Translations under genes and position numbers: made by a program
Notes under the pieces: generated by a model
The model's database searches: none
What the model was told of the DNA's origin: nothing
What the model saw: the letters and a program-made list of their open reading frames with translations, nothing else
Shown here: positions 21,582-32,850 of the stretch, piece after piece
Position numbering within the stretch: position 1 is the first letter of the stretch
Layout: every line of letters begins with the position of its first letter
Source: Paramacrobiotus metropolitanus
Taxonomy: Eukaryota > Tardigrada > Eutardigrada > Parachela > Macrobiotidae
NCBI RefSeq assembly: GCF_019649055.1
Contig: NW_026570486.1
Location: 19,053 to 83,052 of the forward strand
Reading direction: 5' to 3'
Length of the DNA stretch: 64,000 nt

Positions 21582-22527
21582 AAGAGGACGGTTAAGACAA
21601 CCGACTCGTCGGCACTGACGACAGAGGTCGTTGTAGCCGACCAGGCAGTCGAACCGACTAAGCCCAAACGGAAGTATGGAACGGTAAAGAAACCGAAACT
21701 GACAGCACAACAAATGCTGGAGGAAACTGAAGTCGCTGAAGATGAAGCCCATAAGGAAATCCTCGAAGGAATTTCAGAAGGACGGGCGGACTCGGTGAAA
21801 TTAGTTAAAATAGCAAAATTTAAGAAATGACAGAACAGCGACCACACAGACACCGGCGCAGCAGATAGACAATCCGAATTCTAACGTAACAGCCAACGTT
21901 TTAGCAGATCTTACGGTCGGGCCACCCCAACGACGGACACAGTATCCACCAATACCGCCACAGATTCTGCCACCGAACTCAGCGATCGCCACCACCGGCT
22001 GGTTGTGGAATCTCGGAGCGGGAACGAGTCAAACGACTCCGGTAACGGCGCCAGACCCACAAGGTCAGATGCAGCCTTACCGCTGGTCGGTGCCGACTAC
22101 AATAGTGGGGCCGATCAGCGCAGCATCAACAATGATGACTGGACCAGTCTACCCGGCACCCACAATGGCGCCTGGGCTGACTAACATACATGTTTCAATT
22201 TATCCGGCACCCGCGTTGGCGCCAGGGAAAATCAACGTAACTGGACCGATTTAAACGACGCCCACAATGGCGCCGAGTAGCAAGGCGTACAGCGCACCGC
22301 CAATACGCTTTGTACCGATACCACCAACACCTGGAATGGTATCTCCGACGAGATTGGTGACAATCAGCATGGTTGGCCCGAACAACACTGTTTCGCCGCC
22401 CAGACCCGTGCTGATGACGCAAGTCGGACCGCTTACTCCACCAATCTCGCCAACCCAGCTAGACACCCCGGACAACAGATTCTATGAGGGAATCCGAATG
22501 CGACGACTTACTTGCTGGATCGACTGA
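21582..22527 (+). pseudogene. Pro/Thr-rich region with short peptide repeats
   Basis: Plus-strand frames (22003-22254 and 22267-22527, same style) rich in Pro, Thr, Val. Short repeats such as YPAPTMAPG, YPAPALAPG and TTPTMAPS come from tandem DNA repeats around 22150-22280. It looks like a disordered linker between the integrase tail and the helical units. No domain. Confidence 0.4.
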
Positions 22528-23553
22528 ACCAACACAGGGGTCAGGTTGGAGGACAGAACCCACAAGGATCTGTTCCGACGACGACTACACAAGTCGTAAC
22601 GTCGATGCCTCCACCGAGAACCAGTAACGAGGTAACCGACGAGGAATTGCGTTATCAAATGCAAATGGCTCATTCCCAGATTGCAATGCTCGGTCAGTAT
22701 TAACGATAATAATCGACAGTTGCATGCCAGACAACAGGCAGCAGCTGCCGACCGGGAAGCGGAAGGTCTTCGGATTCGCCAAGAAGTGGTAGCCCGACTA
22801 GTGGCCCAGAGACTGGAGCAATACAAGCCGGCTACGAATATACAAGGCGCTACGCCGACATCCCAGCTCACTCCGTCGACCTCGGCAGCCCAACAGACGA
22901 CTAGCCGAACACCGTCATTCGAGATCGATAAACTACGACTCCAAAAGAAGCAGCTGATGCAACAGGCAGTGAAGCTCAGGATGAGCCACACAAAAGTTCC
23001 CGTGACCACGGAGAATTACACCCTGGAGCTGGATAAAATAACTCGACAGGAACGAAAACTGCTCGACTACGCAGCCAACATGGAACGACAGATTCGAGCA
23101 CGGGAACGGGCCCTGAGCCCGCAAGGAACGCCGACACTGAACACACAGGCAGTGCCGACACTGAACACACAGGCAGTGATCGACGAAGAAATCCGAATGG
23201 CCCTGCTGGATAACTCGGCGAAGAAACGCAACGAGGCGCTTCACGAAATAAACAAAGTGAAGAAACGATTGGCCGGACTCGACCCGACCGACCAGGATTA
23301 CGCCTCATTCGTCGAGTGCAATACCAACCAGATAACGTACTGGGCGAAGAAACTGACGGAAAGGGATAACGAAGTCCGGGCGTTACAGCCAGCGACGACT
23401 CAACCAGCGGTCGTCCCAAGAAGGCACACTACACCCCTGATGGCGTTGAACGTAAACCCGGACTTCTCACCGTTCATCGTTCCGGCACTACGGCTGAATC
23501 CGACGCACCAAGTCCCACAAGGACCCTCAACGGAACCATTCCCCACATTATAG
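22512..23553 (+). CDS. Helical-repeat protein region, units 1-3
   Basis: A 63-codon frame (22512-22703) then a clean 290-residue frame (22681-23553); a frameshift near 22700 likely joins them. Helical-hairpin units are visible: DNNRQLHARQQAAAADREAE, then FEIDKLRLQKKQLMQQAVKL paired with LELDKITRQERKLLDYAANM, then KKRNEALHEINKVKKRLAGL paired with NTNQITYWAKKLTERDNEV. Each is two amphipathic helices of about 18-22 residues with a short Asp/Pro/Thr turn. An exact 24-bp tandem duplication (23130-23177) encodes PTLNTQAV twice. Spectrin-like or coiled-coil bundles are the nearest analogy. Function unknown. Confidence 0.45.
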
Positions 23554-24910
23554 GAGCTGAGAGACCATCTGCGGATGGCTGACATAGTCATCGGGCGGAC
23601 CAGCATAATACTAGAAGACACACCAAGAGGAACTACGGAGGCCGTCGAACTCGAACACGATCGAAAGGCCATCGGAGACTACACAGAGTGGCTCCGACCA
23701 TACCTGGAAACCGGTATGCCGACCGATTCGACCTTGTTAACGGCAATTAGTAACCGGATGAAGAACGCTCGTAACAGAGCGGCCAAACATCCCAGCTAAC
23801 CATCAACTTGGAAGCAGCTGAACGATTGTCGGAAGGAGTGACGATACTTACATCCGACGAGGTGCAACCTATCATCGTCAGAGGAGAACGACTTCTCGAC
23901 AGCTAGAGGATGACTCTACAAACTCGAGCGACCGTCGACGGGATGGCAACCAGAATCAGAGCAGGATAACTCATAGCACCCGGATACCCAGCCACGGATG
24001 ACCAGGCCGTACGGCTGAACCAGCATGTCCGACGGATCCAACAGATGATCCGGAGCGACCCGCAAGGAGCCGAACAACAGGTTCCGAATTACCATGTTAT
24101 GACTATCCGAACCGGGGAGGACGGCCAGCCAACCGCAACTTGGAAAGCGATCCTCACCGGCAAACAGACCATTCAACGCATTTACGACCATGCTTGGCCC
24201 GCAAGCTTTGACTTCAAGTTTAATAAAATTAACGATCTCATAACCGACATAAAGTCGGTTGAAGACTTAAAGAAGTCCGGTATGCCTTCAACGGAGGACA
24301 AGAACCGACTTCGAGTAGCCATGGCCCGGATAGACATGGCTGGCGGGTCAGAGAAGTTCCGGACCCTCAACACGGAAGGATCGACGGCCACGCCTGGAGA
24401 TACCAGAACTTCACCGATATCTACGCCATCATTGCCGACCACACAGGTCGCCACCGGGGCACATACCTGTACACTGGATTCCCAGATGCCTACTTCGGAA
24501 CATATCCGAAGAGTGGCCGAACTGAAACGGGAACGGGAGGAAGTAATTACCCAGTCAAACGACACCAGGGAACGGATGGCGACCCTTCCAACTGGAGGAG
24601 CTAACCACCCCCAAGAATTCCAAACCCTTACAAACGATTGTACAACCGACATACCGACCTGGATCAACTCATCCAGTCAGAGGAACAGAAGGTTAACCTT
24701 GCCATGGCTTTAACGCCGACGACGACCACAAAGGCCGTACCGTTGATGACCGTGGCAAGTGATACGGTAATCGCCCATAGTCAAATCGCTATACGGGAAG
24801 CTGAGGGAACCTTGGAACAGATACGGCGACGCGCCGAAAGAGGACTTGAACCGAACGCCCAGAAAGTAATTTCCGAGTTCACAGCTCACATAGAGCTGGT
24901 GAAGAACTGA
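23554..24910 (+). pseudogene. Helical-repeat protein region, middle units
   Basis: Frames 23575-23799, 24045-24713 and 24638-24910, separated by frameshifts or stops. Units: ELEHDRKAIGDYTEWLRPYL with a partner helix ending SNRMKNARNRAAKH; FNKINDLITDIKSVEDLKKS with NRLRVAMARIDMA; RVAELKREREEVITQSNDTR with FQTLTNDCTTDI; SQIAIREAEGTLEQIRRRAE with VISEFTAHIELVKN. Between them lie Thr/Pro-rich linkers. The repeated layout argues that this was once coding. Nothing catalytic is seen. Confidence 0.4.
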
Positions 24911-25162
24911 ATACAACCTGGCGTAGTCGAACCCGGAGTCCATTCCAAGATGGTACAAAACACTACCACTCTTCTGCGCGACTTCAACCAAAGCCAACTC
25001 CGACCACCGGAATCCAACAGAGAATCCCCGGTGACATTACCGTCGACGTCATCCGCAGCGGAGGTGCATTCAACAGTGCGAGGGATCCGCCGAGAACGAA
25101 TGAGATCGGTAATCTCCGACGGATGGGATTTACTGGAACATCTCCAGAGATTATAAATAAAA

Positions 25163-26114
25163 GTGACGCCAACGGACGCGGAAGCCATTAAGATAGCACA
25201 GCAGAAAATTGACAACTTGATGGCGTACCTGAAGAAGGCAGAAGACCTTCTCGGCAAGAAAGAACCGACGGATTTCGAAGATCGACAACTTAGGTCGGCC
25301 GTAGAGAGAATCACAGGGGATTCTCGTTGCGGAACCCGAGTACACTCGGATTAAAACGCCGTCACCACCTCGCCGATCAGCACCGACCACGACAGCGGTG
25401 ATGACTCTCGTAGGCACAACGCCGATGGATAACTTACTCGGCAATATGGATGTGATTTGCCAAGCGGGACAAGACTTGGTCGAAATTGTCTACCACCGAC
25501 TAAGTGAACATCTTCAAGAGCCAGAGGCAACCAACCTCGAAAAAGCTGATCGAGCTCTTCGAAATGAGCTGGACAAGCCCGACGTACTCGGCTCATGGGG
25601 AATTCCAGATCCTGGACCAAATCAAGATCGACTCGTGGAAGCCCTTCAATCCATCCTGGACCAAGTCAAACAGCACTTGGCGAAACCAACCGGACAGGAC
25701 CCGCCACGAGAAGCAAAGCCATCTCCATTTCCATCACCAGGAATGGACGTCGAACTTCCGTTCGTCGACAACGCGGTCGCCCAACAGGAAGTCGACCTCG
25801 AAAAAGTTGAAGATCAGTACCGAGAGGCCGTCGACGTCATGGAAAATCTTTCCCAGCAACTTCGAAACAACGATCCCACACAGGAATTCGGGAAACGATT
25901 GCGAGAGGCGCTGGAACAGCAGTATAACATCTGCTCCAGACGAGTCGAAATCTATGGAAGATCTTGGAAGCAGACCCACAAAGGGTTAAGCAGCCGAAGT
26001 CGACTCAGCAACACCCGACCTCTACGGAACAACCTGGTCAGCCCACACTTGCGGAACAAAAGAAAATTTTGGACCAGAAGTTGGCCCGCGCACAACAGAT
26101 TGCAGACAACATAA
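25163..26114 (+). CDS. Helical-repeat protein region, later units
   Basis: Frames 25163-25354 and 25398-26114 (238 residues). Units: KIAQQKIDNLMAYLKKAEDL with DRQLRSAVERI; NLEKADRALRNELDKPD with DRLVEALQSILDQVKQHL; VDLEKVEDQYREAVDVMENL with FGKRLREALEQQYNICSRRV. The helix, turn, helix pattern is the same as upstream, here with a conserved Leu/Ala face. The frame is broken near 26000, where 25964-26482 takes over. Confidence 0.45.
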
Positions 26115-27132
26115 AGCGTAAGATCGACAATATGGAAGGAACAGATCCGACCATTCGTAACATTCAGACAGCGTTAGAAGATCAAACTTGGATCTCGCAG
26201 ATGCACGTCCAGGACTTAGAGGCGGAAATCGACATGTTGCGACGCCAAAAAATTCAACCTCGGACATCGGCAACAAAACAGCCGACTAGCTCGACTCAGC
26301 CGACCTCGACATCGGCGCAGATTCAGTCCCAGCCGACCTCAACAGCAGGCTCGGCTCATCCGAGATCGGTTGACGCAGCTGACCGACCTATGTCCCTGCC
26401 ACAGAGGCACGGATTATGGAAGCAATATCGGACACGGAGGTATTGCCGGACACGGTCGCTCCGCAAATCGTTAAACTTTTAACCAGAGTGGCGGAACTCA
26501 TCACAGAGATGAGAGCCCGTCGGAACTTCTGCGAAAGCAACAGTCAGCTCGCACACGACCTGGATCGGGTCGACCTTCACAAACTCAGTCGACACGGAAA
26601 CCGAACTCCGACTCCGTCCGACCCCCACCTCCTCCGGCACAATAACAAGCCAACCTTGACTCGGAATGGCCGGATCCAAGGCACCTTAAAAAGGGCCGAC
26701 GAAGTCGTAACGGAACTTCGACAGATAATGGACGGAACTGACCAGCGAAGTCCTCGATATTTACAGATCGACATCAACCTCGGACACTTGGAAAACAACG
26801 CCAAGGAAATCCGATTTATCCTACGGCCAACGACAGTGTGGTCCAAGAAGAACCACGAACGGTTGATGCTCTTGACAGCAACAATCGACTCCTTCATTGA
26901 AGACTTCGACAAAAAAAGGAAACCGAAGAGAAACGTCGTAAAGCGAAACCGCCGCCTTCGGCGAAGAAAGCGAAAGTCCAACGGTCACCACCTGAGTCGA
27001 CCAACTTGGCGGAAACAATTCCACCAGTCGACCAGGACGACCCTATGGATAATCTACCAGTACCGCCTCTCGAAGTTGAAACCGACGCGATGGATACTTC
27101 GGAACAGGATAACGGCCAACCGAAGCTCCTAG
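25964..27132 (+). pseudogene. Helical-repeat region with basic tail
   Basis: Two frames, 25964-26482 and 26416-27132. Units: KKILDQKLARAQQIADNIKR with QDLEAEIDMLRRQK; QIVKLLTRVAELITEMRARR; TLKRADEVVTELRQIMDGTD with IDINLGHLENNAKEIRFIL. Near 26900 a strongly basic stretch appears (KRKPKRNVVKRNRRLRRRKR). Ser/Thr/Gln-rich linkers lie between. No known family. Confidence 0.4.
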
Positions 27133-27629
27133 TCCGACCTACGACTCTACCCGGGCTCTCACAAAGAGAACCCCAGTCGGATGGTCGGCTAATATTTCAA
27201 CCTGGAGGAAATAGATCACCGAAATTGGTGAGGAAGTCGAAGACGACCGACAACATTGAAGAGCACGGCCCACGAAGGCGACTCTTCCTGTCGAAGTCAA
27301 CACCAACGGTCAAAACCAAGGAACAACTCTTGGAACTGCTCAAAGCGGCTTTCACTTCACTCCCTGCCGAAAAAACAGCGGAACCAGCCGTGATCGGAGC
27401 GAAAGCCTTGTTTACGGCAAGTGTCCATAAGAAACTGGTGAGACAGGCTGAGACATTGGATCTCCAACGGATACTTTATGAAGCGCAACTTCAAGGAGGA
27501 ATCCGAGATCAGAGCATGTCCGACGACGACCAAACTCAATTAACCCAAAAAATTCACGCCACTATCCAGGATAGAAACAAAATCTTGAGACAGTTGGTGG
27601 TTGAGAAATTGGGAAAGCAGGAGTTATGA
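27006..27629 (+). CDS. Unknown ORF with helical unit
   Basis: A 207-residue clean frame. Acidic and Pro-rich start (PPVDQDDPMDNLPVPPLEVE), basic middle, then two helices (KTKEQLLELLKAAFTSL and RQAETLDLQRILYEAQLQGG) and a last unit with QKIHATIQDRNKILRQLVVE. It continues the series of helical units. Function unknown. Confidence 0.4.
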   Translation: MAETIPPVDQDDPMDNLPVPPLEVETDAMDTSEQDNGQPKLLVRPTTLPGLSQREPQSDGRLIFQPGGNRSPKLVRKSKTTDNIEEHGPRRRLFLSKSTPTVKTKEQLLELLKAAFTSLPAEKTAEPAVIGAKALFTASVHKKLVRQAETLDLQRILYEAQLQGGIRDQSMSDDDQTQLTQKIHATIQDRNKILRQLVVEKLGKQEL

Positions 27630-27704
27630 CAACTCCCGCAGGATTCGACCATCATAAAGGCAATTCAACTTCTCCGCCGTCCTCGCATCAACCCGGCAGC
27701 CTAC

Positions 27705-28980
27705 ATGTTGGAAGTTGAACTTCGGCCCGGACAGGAGGTAACCGAAAGATTCTCCACAGTAATGTCCGATAGCAGCGAGGATAACGACGAGATTAAGTCG
27801 AAACGATCGAAGAGATCTACGCCGAGACGCAGCAGATCTCCGGCTAAACAGATTTCGCTGAACCTAGCAGCATCCCAATTGACTAGGATGCCAACCGACC
27901 TTGGAACAACCACATCAATTCACACCTCGGAATATTCCGACAAAACCGAAGAAAACCCAAGAGGAGATGGACACTAGATCTCCCTCGGAAGCGAGAGTCG
28001 GATTACCAGTCGGAAAGTCACCACAAAGGGACGTGCCGATTTCGGTACATTCTGGTCCACATCTAACAGTTGATGGAACGAGACCGGAAAAGTCGACAAT
28101 TCGACCGACTAAACGAACTACAGAAAAGGAGGTGCCACTACAGGACGAGTCACGCGAATTTCATGACCACCCGGCCTTACAGCACGTCAAGGGCTTGACG
28201 AGGTCGGAGCAGGACGTCTGCGTTGACATGGCATTCCCGGAAGACAGGGAATTGTGGCATATGCTGAGAATCCGACGAGTCAACTTAGTAGGAAATACTA
28301 AAGCTGTCCGTCGGGAAAACGACCGACTAACGGAGAAGATGGCTGAAGTCATGAAACGAACGGGTAAAAATTATCGGGCGGAAAAGAGTCGACCGAAAGC
28401 ATTACAAGATGCCACCCCGACTCCGACTCCCAAGTCAACCGCTAAGACGACATCACAACTCGTCGTCAAGATGAAATTTCCTCAGCCGACCCGAGCACCG
28501 TCCGTGCAGATCGACGATGATCCGACTTTAGACGCGCGAGTCATCAACTCGGCCAATTCGAAGAGGTTGTCAACGGAAAGACAAACGAAAGGCTAAGAAG
28601 GAAGCAGCGAAACAAGTCGCCCCACTTAAACTTAAGGAGACAGCCAAGGAGCCGACCAAACCGAAGTCGGACTCCACAGTGGAAACGCCGAAACCTAACC
28701 CGGCCAAGCGGCATAAGTCATCCGATGACCTCGACATCTCCGGCGCCGGACCACAAAAGGCCGAGCGTAAGGAGAAACCTGTAAAACCACAGGACGCCGA
28801 GGCAACGGAACGAAGATTTTAAGAACTGTTGAAAGCGGCCGGCACAAAACCGACCAAGGATACGACGGAACCTTAGCCTTCCACATCGAAACAGTCCGGT
28901 GAAGAACCCGACCAGATCTCGGACCTCGAAGATAAGGCCTCGATCTCCGACCATGGAGACGGTGACCCGTACTAAGGTTA
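27705..28980 (+). pseudogene. Charged linker region of the Gypsy locus
   Basis: Frames 27705-27977 and 27901-28596, then broken coding-like sequence to about 28980. Composition is Lys/Arg/Ser/Thr/Pro-rich with one helix pair near PEDRELWHMLRIRRVNLVGN and NDRLTEKMAEVMKRTGKNYR. The last part is Lys/Pro/Glu-rich. It leads into the capsid-like module. Confidence 0.35.
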
Positions 28981-28990
28981 CAAGGGCGAC

Positions 28991-29723
28991 TTGAAAGAAA
29001 TCTTCAAGCACGGAGCAGACACCGACGAGTCACAGTGGCCGGCTCCAGACGACGTGCGCCAGCGTCTTTCGGACGAACAACCGGACGACCCGGTTGACAT
29101 CATAATCCGTACCGTCCGAGCACATGTTGAAGTAGTACGGAGCATCGAAAACGCCAGGAAAAACGGCGCCGATGTTTACCAGTCCTTGGTGCGAGACCTA
29201 TCGACCAACATCCAGTCCGGAGGTGAAACAGGAGCTTGCCTGACGCACCAGTTTATGATGCAAGTCGTCGCATGGACCCTGGATTTTGGATTAGCGGTAG
29301 CCGTACACCGACAATGGGGACGGATGGCTGAACTGCTCCTACCAGACGTCATAAAGGCGCCCAAACGCAGCAGCGGAAAAAATTCGGACGACATACCGAC
29401 AAGAATTGTACGGTGCATTGGATACATCCGAAATCCCCGTGGACCAATATTGGTCCAAATTGCTCGTGTACATATATAACGTGATGTGCACGAACAGGAA
29501 GGGGAAAATTGACGACATCATCAACAACATACTAACGGACCGTATCGCATCCATGGTTGAAGAAAACACACTTCAGACGACCAACGCGGAACGCGACGTA
29601 CCCTTACGGTACACTGTACCTGGATTCATACCGAAACATTATTGGCGTGAATTCAACTTTCGGATGTCGTACGTCAACAGCGACAAACCGCCGGAAGGCA
29701 CGGAAATGATTGTCGAGAAATAA
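28991..29723 (+). pseudogene. Capsid-like module, N-terminal part
   Basis: Frames 28991-29479 and 29406-29723, joined by a frameshift near 29440. Mostly helical: VDIIIRTVRAHVEVVRSIEN, HQFMMQVVAWTLDFGLAVAV, IVRCIGYI, KLLVYIYNVM, IDDIINNILTDRIASMVEEN, then QTTNAERDVPLRYTVPGFIP and KHYWREFNFRM. The last part matches the minus-strand module at 9.05-9.5 kb. An all-helical protein at one end of a retroelement could be a capsid, but no standard gag motif (major homology region, zinc knuckle) is seen. Confidence 0.45.
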
Positions 29724-29868
29724 AGTGAGACGAACGAACAACCGTCAGGCGAAGCAGCCGACACGACATGCTGCATATCGCTAGATCATCTGGACAGTCG
29801 TCACAAAGACGAATCCAAGCTCGACCTCGACCTCGTGCACCTTTCGAACCGGTAACCTACGTCAGCAC

Positions 29869-30638
29869 GGCATCAGCTCCAACAGGACGAGCAAGCACGG
29901 CGAAACAGACTCTGAGCCCGCGAATACGCGCATGAGGAGCTGGAAAGTATGGCCCAGCTCTTCATCACCGACGCCCACCCGGCCTTTGGCATCACCGCAG
30001 CACGAACAGCATTGGACTTACTCCAATATTTCCCAGAAGGGGAGATCGACCTCGCTCCTGACGGTACTGCAGCGTTCCTGCGATATATCTTTGCAGCACG
30101 GATTGGCAATTACTTTTGCCATTACACCCTATACGGACTTTACCAGAACCAGCAGAAACCAGCGGCCTTGTAAACCATCGTGGCCCAACTTGGCACTCCG
30201 ATGCGGAGCATCAGCCAAGCCTTCTCGATGCGCGACCTGCTTTACACCCACGAACGGTATGCAGGAAAGTATGGTTTCAGCGAGGATTACATAGATCCTT
30301 ATGATGACGCGACGAAGTTCATCAGCTGGTACCGAGAACGCAAAGTTCTCCCCAGCGGACTTACTTCAAACCCATACGAAGCATGGATGTCGGACGACTT
30401 GGCACCGGGCGCACGACCGTTTGCGCTGAAGCTTCGAAGACAGGCGGCTAAGGAGAAGGAGACTCGAGCCGACCGTTCTGGCCAGGAAACGGATGAGACA
30501 GACGATGCGTCTCAGCGGAGTGGCCCGGCGACATGTAAACCGTCGTCGTTACATCCACATCACCGACCTCGCCCAGACGACGACCAAGAAGATGATTACT
30601 TCGGCGGCGACCCGCCGGTCCCTGTCGAACTCGGATAG
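29869..30638 (+). pseudogene. Capsid-like module, C-terminal part
   Basis: Frames 29949-30173 and 30180-30638 are in register, separated by one TAA at 30171-30173. Helical: AREYAHEELESMAQLFITDA, ITAARTALDLLQYF, AAFLRYIFAARIGNYFCHYT, then TIVAQLGTPMRSISQAFSMR, RDLLYTHERYAGKYGF and DATKFISWYRERKVL. An acidic, Asp/Pro-rich tail closes it at 30638. The order parallels the minus-strand copy at 7.84-8.33 kb. It is the last coding-like sequence of the locus. Confidence 0.45.
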
Positions 30639-32850
30639 GATCAGGTTCCAACATTGGAACCTGATCCCCGACTCGGAATATCGGAGCGGACTCAGATTCG
30701 ACCACAAAGGTCCAATATGGTCGAGAACCGACCTGACTGAGAAACAGTCTGGCTGAGAAACAGCACCGTCGAGAAACGCTTTCGGAATGGATACCTTTCT
30801 TAAGTTCTTTATACAGAAATCGACTAACCATGTTAACCGCGGAAGTCAACGATGACTATGCGATTTGAGCTGGCCACAAAGGTTGGCCGGATTATTTGGT
30901 CGGACCCGGAAACGAGTGGTCAGACCTGGGTATTTCGGTTCTTTCACCGTACCGGTACGTCCCCCGAGGAATCCCCTGGACCGAACTGGGCAAACGGACC
31001 TCAGTTCCCCCAGCATGGCAGGAACAGATCGTAACCACATCTGCTAACATAACATACCGTGAACCACGTTCTGTTACCACTGGAGCCAACAGAAGCCCGA
31101 ATCCGCGTTACATGGAGCGAAGATTACTCTGGCCAACCGACTCCGGAGTATAGACCCAGAGGATTACGCTAACATGGCGCGAAACACGTCGCTGCGGGTG
31201 TTTTACACCATGTTTGCCGAGCACCCGTGGCCAACTTAGGAACCGGGTAAGCCGACCAGCGATCTTCACCACTGGAATCAGCGGACATCCCTCGGCCGAG
31301 CTTCCAACAGCGCAGAGCAATTAACTTGATTATAGGAACATAGGTCGACCACAAAGATCGACCTTATACCCAGCCCACGTAGTCAACTTCCGCAAACCGT
31401 GAATGAAATTACGATTTACTACACTAGCCGACCACAAAGGTCGGTTTTGGGAAATTCTGCAACGACGCAGATCGCAGAACCACGATCGCTACTTTAAACT
31501 GATCACAAAGGTCGGTTGTGAACTTGGTAGCCTCTGGAAAATAACTGACCCAGCCGATCACAAAGATCGGGCATGATGACATCTGGAACGGATCGGACAT
31601 GGAAGCATGAAGAAGACGCAGACCGCGCCGAAAACCGTCTAAAGTCGTACCGGATTCTCCGTTGAACCCAGAGCTACAGACCCTGTACCCGGAGTCCAAC
31701 CGACGTCTCCCCGGAGGATATCGGATTCAACAGCCGATTTACCGACTACGCGCGCTTCAAACGTGCTGCCATTCCTTGAAGAGGAGCAACGACGGTTTAG
31801 GTGGCTACTGGTGTATCAACGACTCCGCCGCCAACCTGCTTCCCCATGTCTCGAATGGAACATCGGAAAAGCACGACAACAAGTCGGCAGAGGAATTAGA
31901 AGTCGGACATCGACTTGCCTGCGAAAAACCCCAGCTTTTGGACGTATGGAAACACACTTGATCCGACCTTGGAAGTCGGACATAGCCGACCTTGGAACAT
32001 CCACATGGATACCCGACCTAAGGTCGGATAAGTTAGCCGACCAACATGGGTCGACTAACTCAGTCAACATGATCGAAGAAAATGGATAATCACCTCGTGA
32101 TGGACGAATCCGACCTAAAGGGACTTGTTAAGCCCCATAAGGGCACACCAGCGCAGGTTAACTTTGTTCGACCATCGGTGGATAGAATAACCGACCTCGG
32201 GTCGGATACCATTATGACCGTTATGAGTGGGATACCATTATGAGTCGGATACCATTATGAGTCGCACAACATTGTGCCCGACTACAGGTCGGATAACAAC
32301 AGAACGTATCGGGAGGAAGTCGACCGGACACTTTCATGGAAGAAACCAAAGATTTCCGACCGGACCTTCGAGCAAGTTCGACTCGGATAACCCCATAACC
32401 AGGCTCGTGGTAGCATATTTAGCGGTTTTACGACCACTTTTGAACGGAACTGCTGTCCTTGACGACCACAAAGGTTGCATAACTTAAGCACAGCTTTTTC
32501 CGACCTGAACCTCGGAATTCGGAAGATAGCCGATTTCCATGCCGCCGGTCGACTTACCGATAGTCCGACCTTGGTCAACCGACCTCGGTCTAATTCCCCC
32601 ATTCAGAGAGGATGCTTCGGCATTTGCAACAGCAACAGTGCCTCTCTCTTTCCAACGGACGGATACGAGTCGGAAGTAAGTGCGAATCATGCTTATCCGA
32701 CCTCGGTGATTGTAACCGGTTACGACGGGTAACTCGGGAACCGACGCCCCGGACCCAACTTATCGGATGAGATTGGACAGGAGACCCCGTGGCGACTCAA
32801 GCACCCCGTGGACGTCATCCTAGTCGGAATAGGACCCCCGGACAGATTTT
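30639..32850. repeat. Noncoding tail with ACAAA-loop hairpins
   Basis: No gene. At least seven copies of an imperfect palindrome with an ACAAA-type loop occur at 30700, 30872, 31343, 31428, 31499, 31554 and 32463 (one more lies near the left end, at 16814). Other GGTCGG/CCGACC inverted pairs lie at about 32010, 32190 and 32280. Word bias fades after about 32820. This may be LTR or 3' UTR of the Gypsy locus. Confidence 0.6.

Larger units (their letters stand above)
16314..32850 (+). mobile_element. Long Ty3/Gypsy-type retroelement locus, decayed
   Basis: Plus-strand locus with a distinctive word bias (GTCGG and CCGAC everywhere). Order: short 5' ORFs (16.3-18.2), RT (18.2-19.2), RNase H (19.2-19.48), integrase (19.5-21.2), then about 9.4 kb of further coding-like frames ending at 30.64, and a noncoding hairpin-rich tail to about 32.8 kb. 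Domain order RT-RNase H-integrase is that of Ty3/Gypsy. All main frames carry stops or frameshifts. I could not find matching LTRs; the left edge begins TGGAGATGTG at the break in the Polinton. The right edge is estimated from where the word bias ends. Confidence 0.7.

Noticed and set aside
32730-32850. Primer-binding site starting TGGCGACTC
   Set aside because: Too short a resemblance, and no LTR could be placed next to it.
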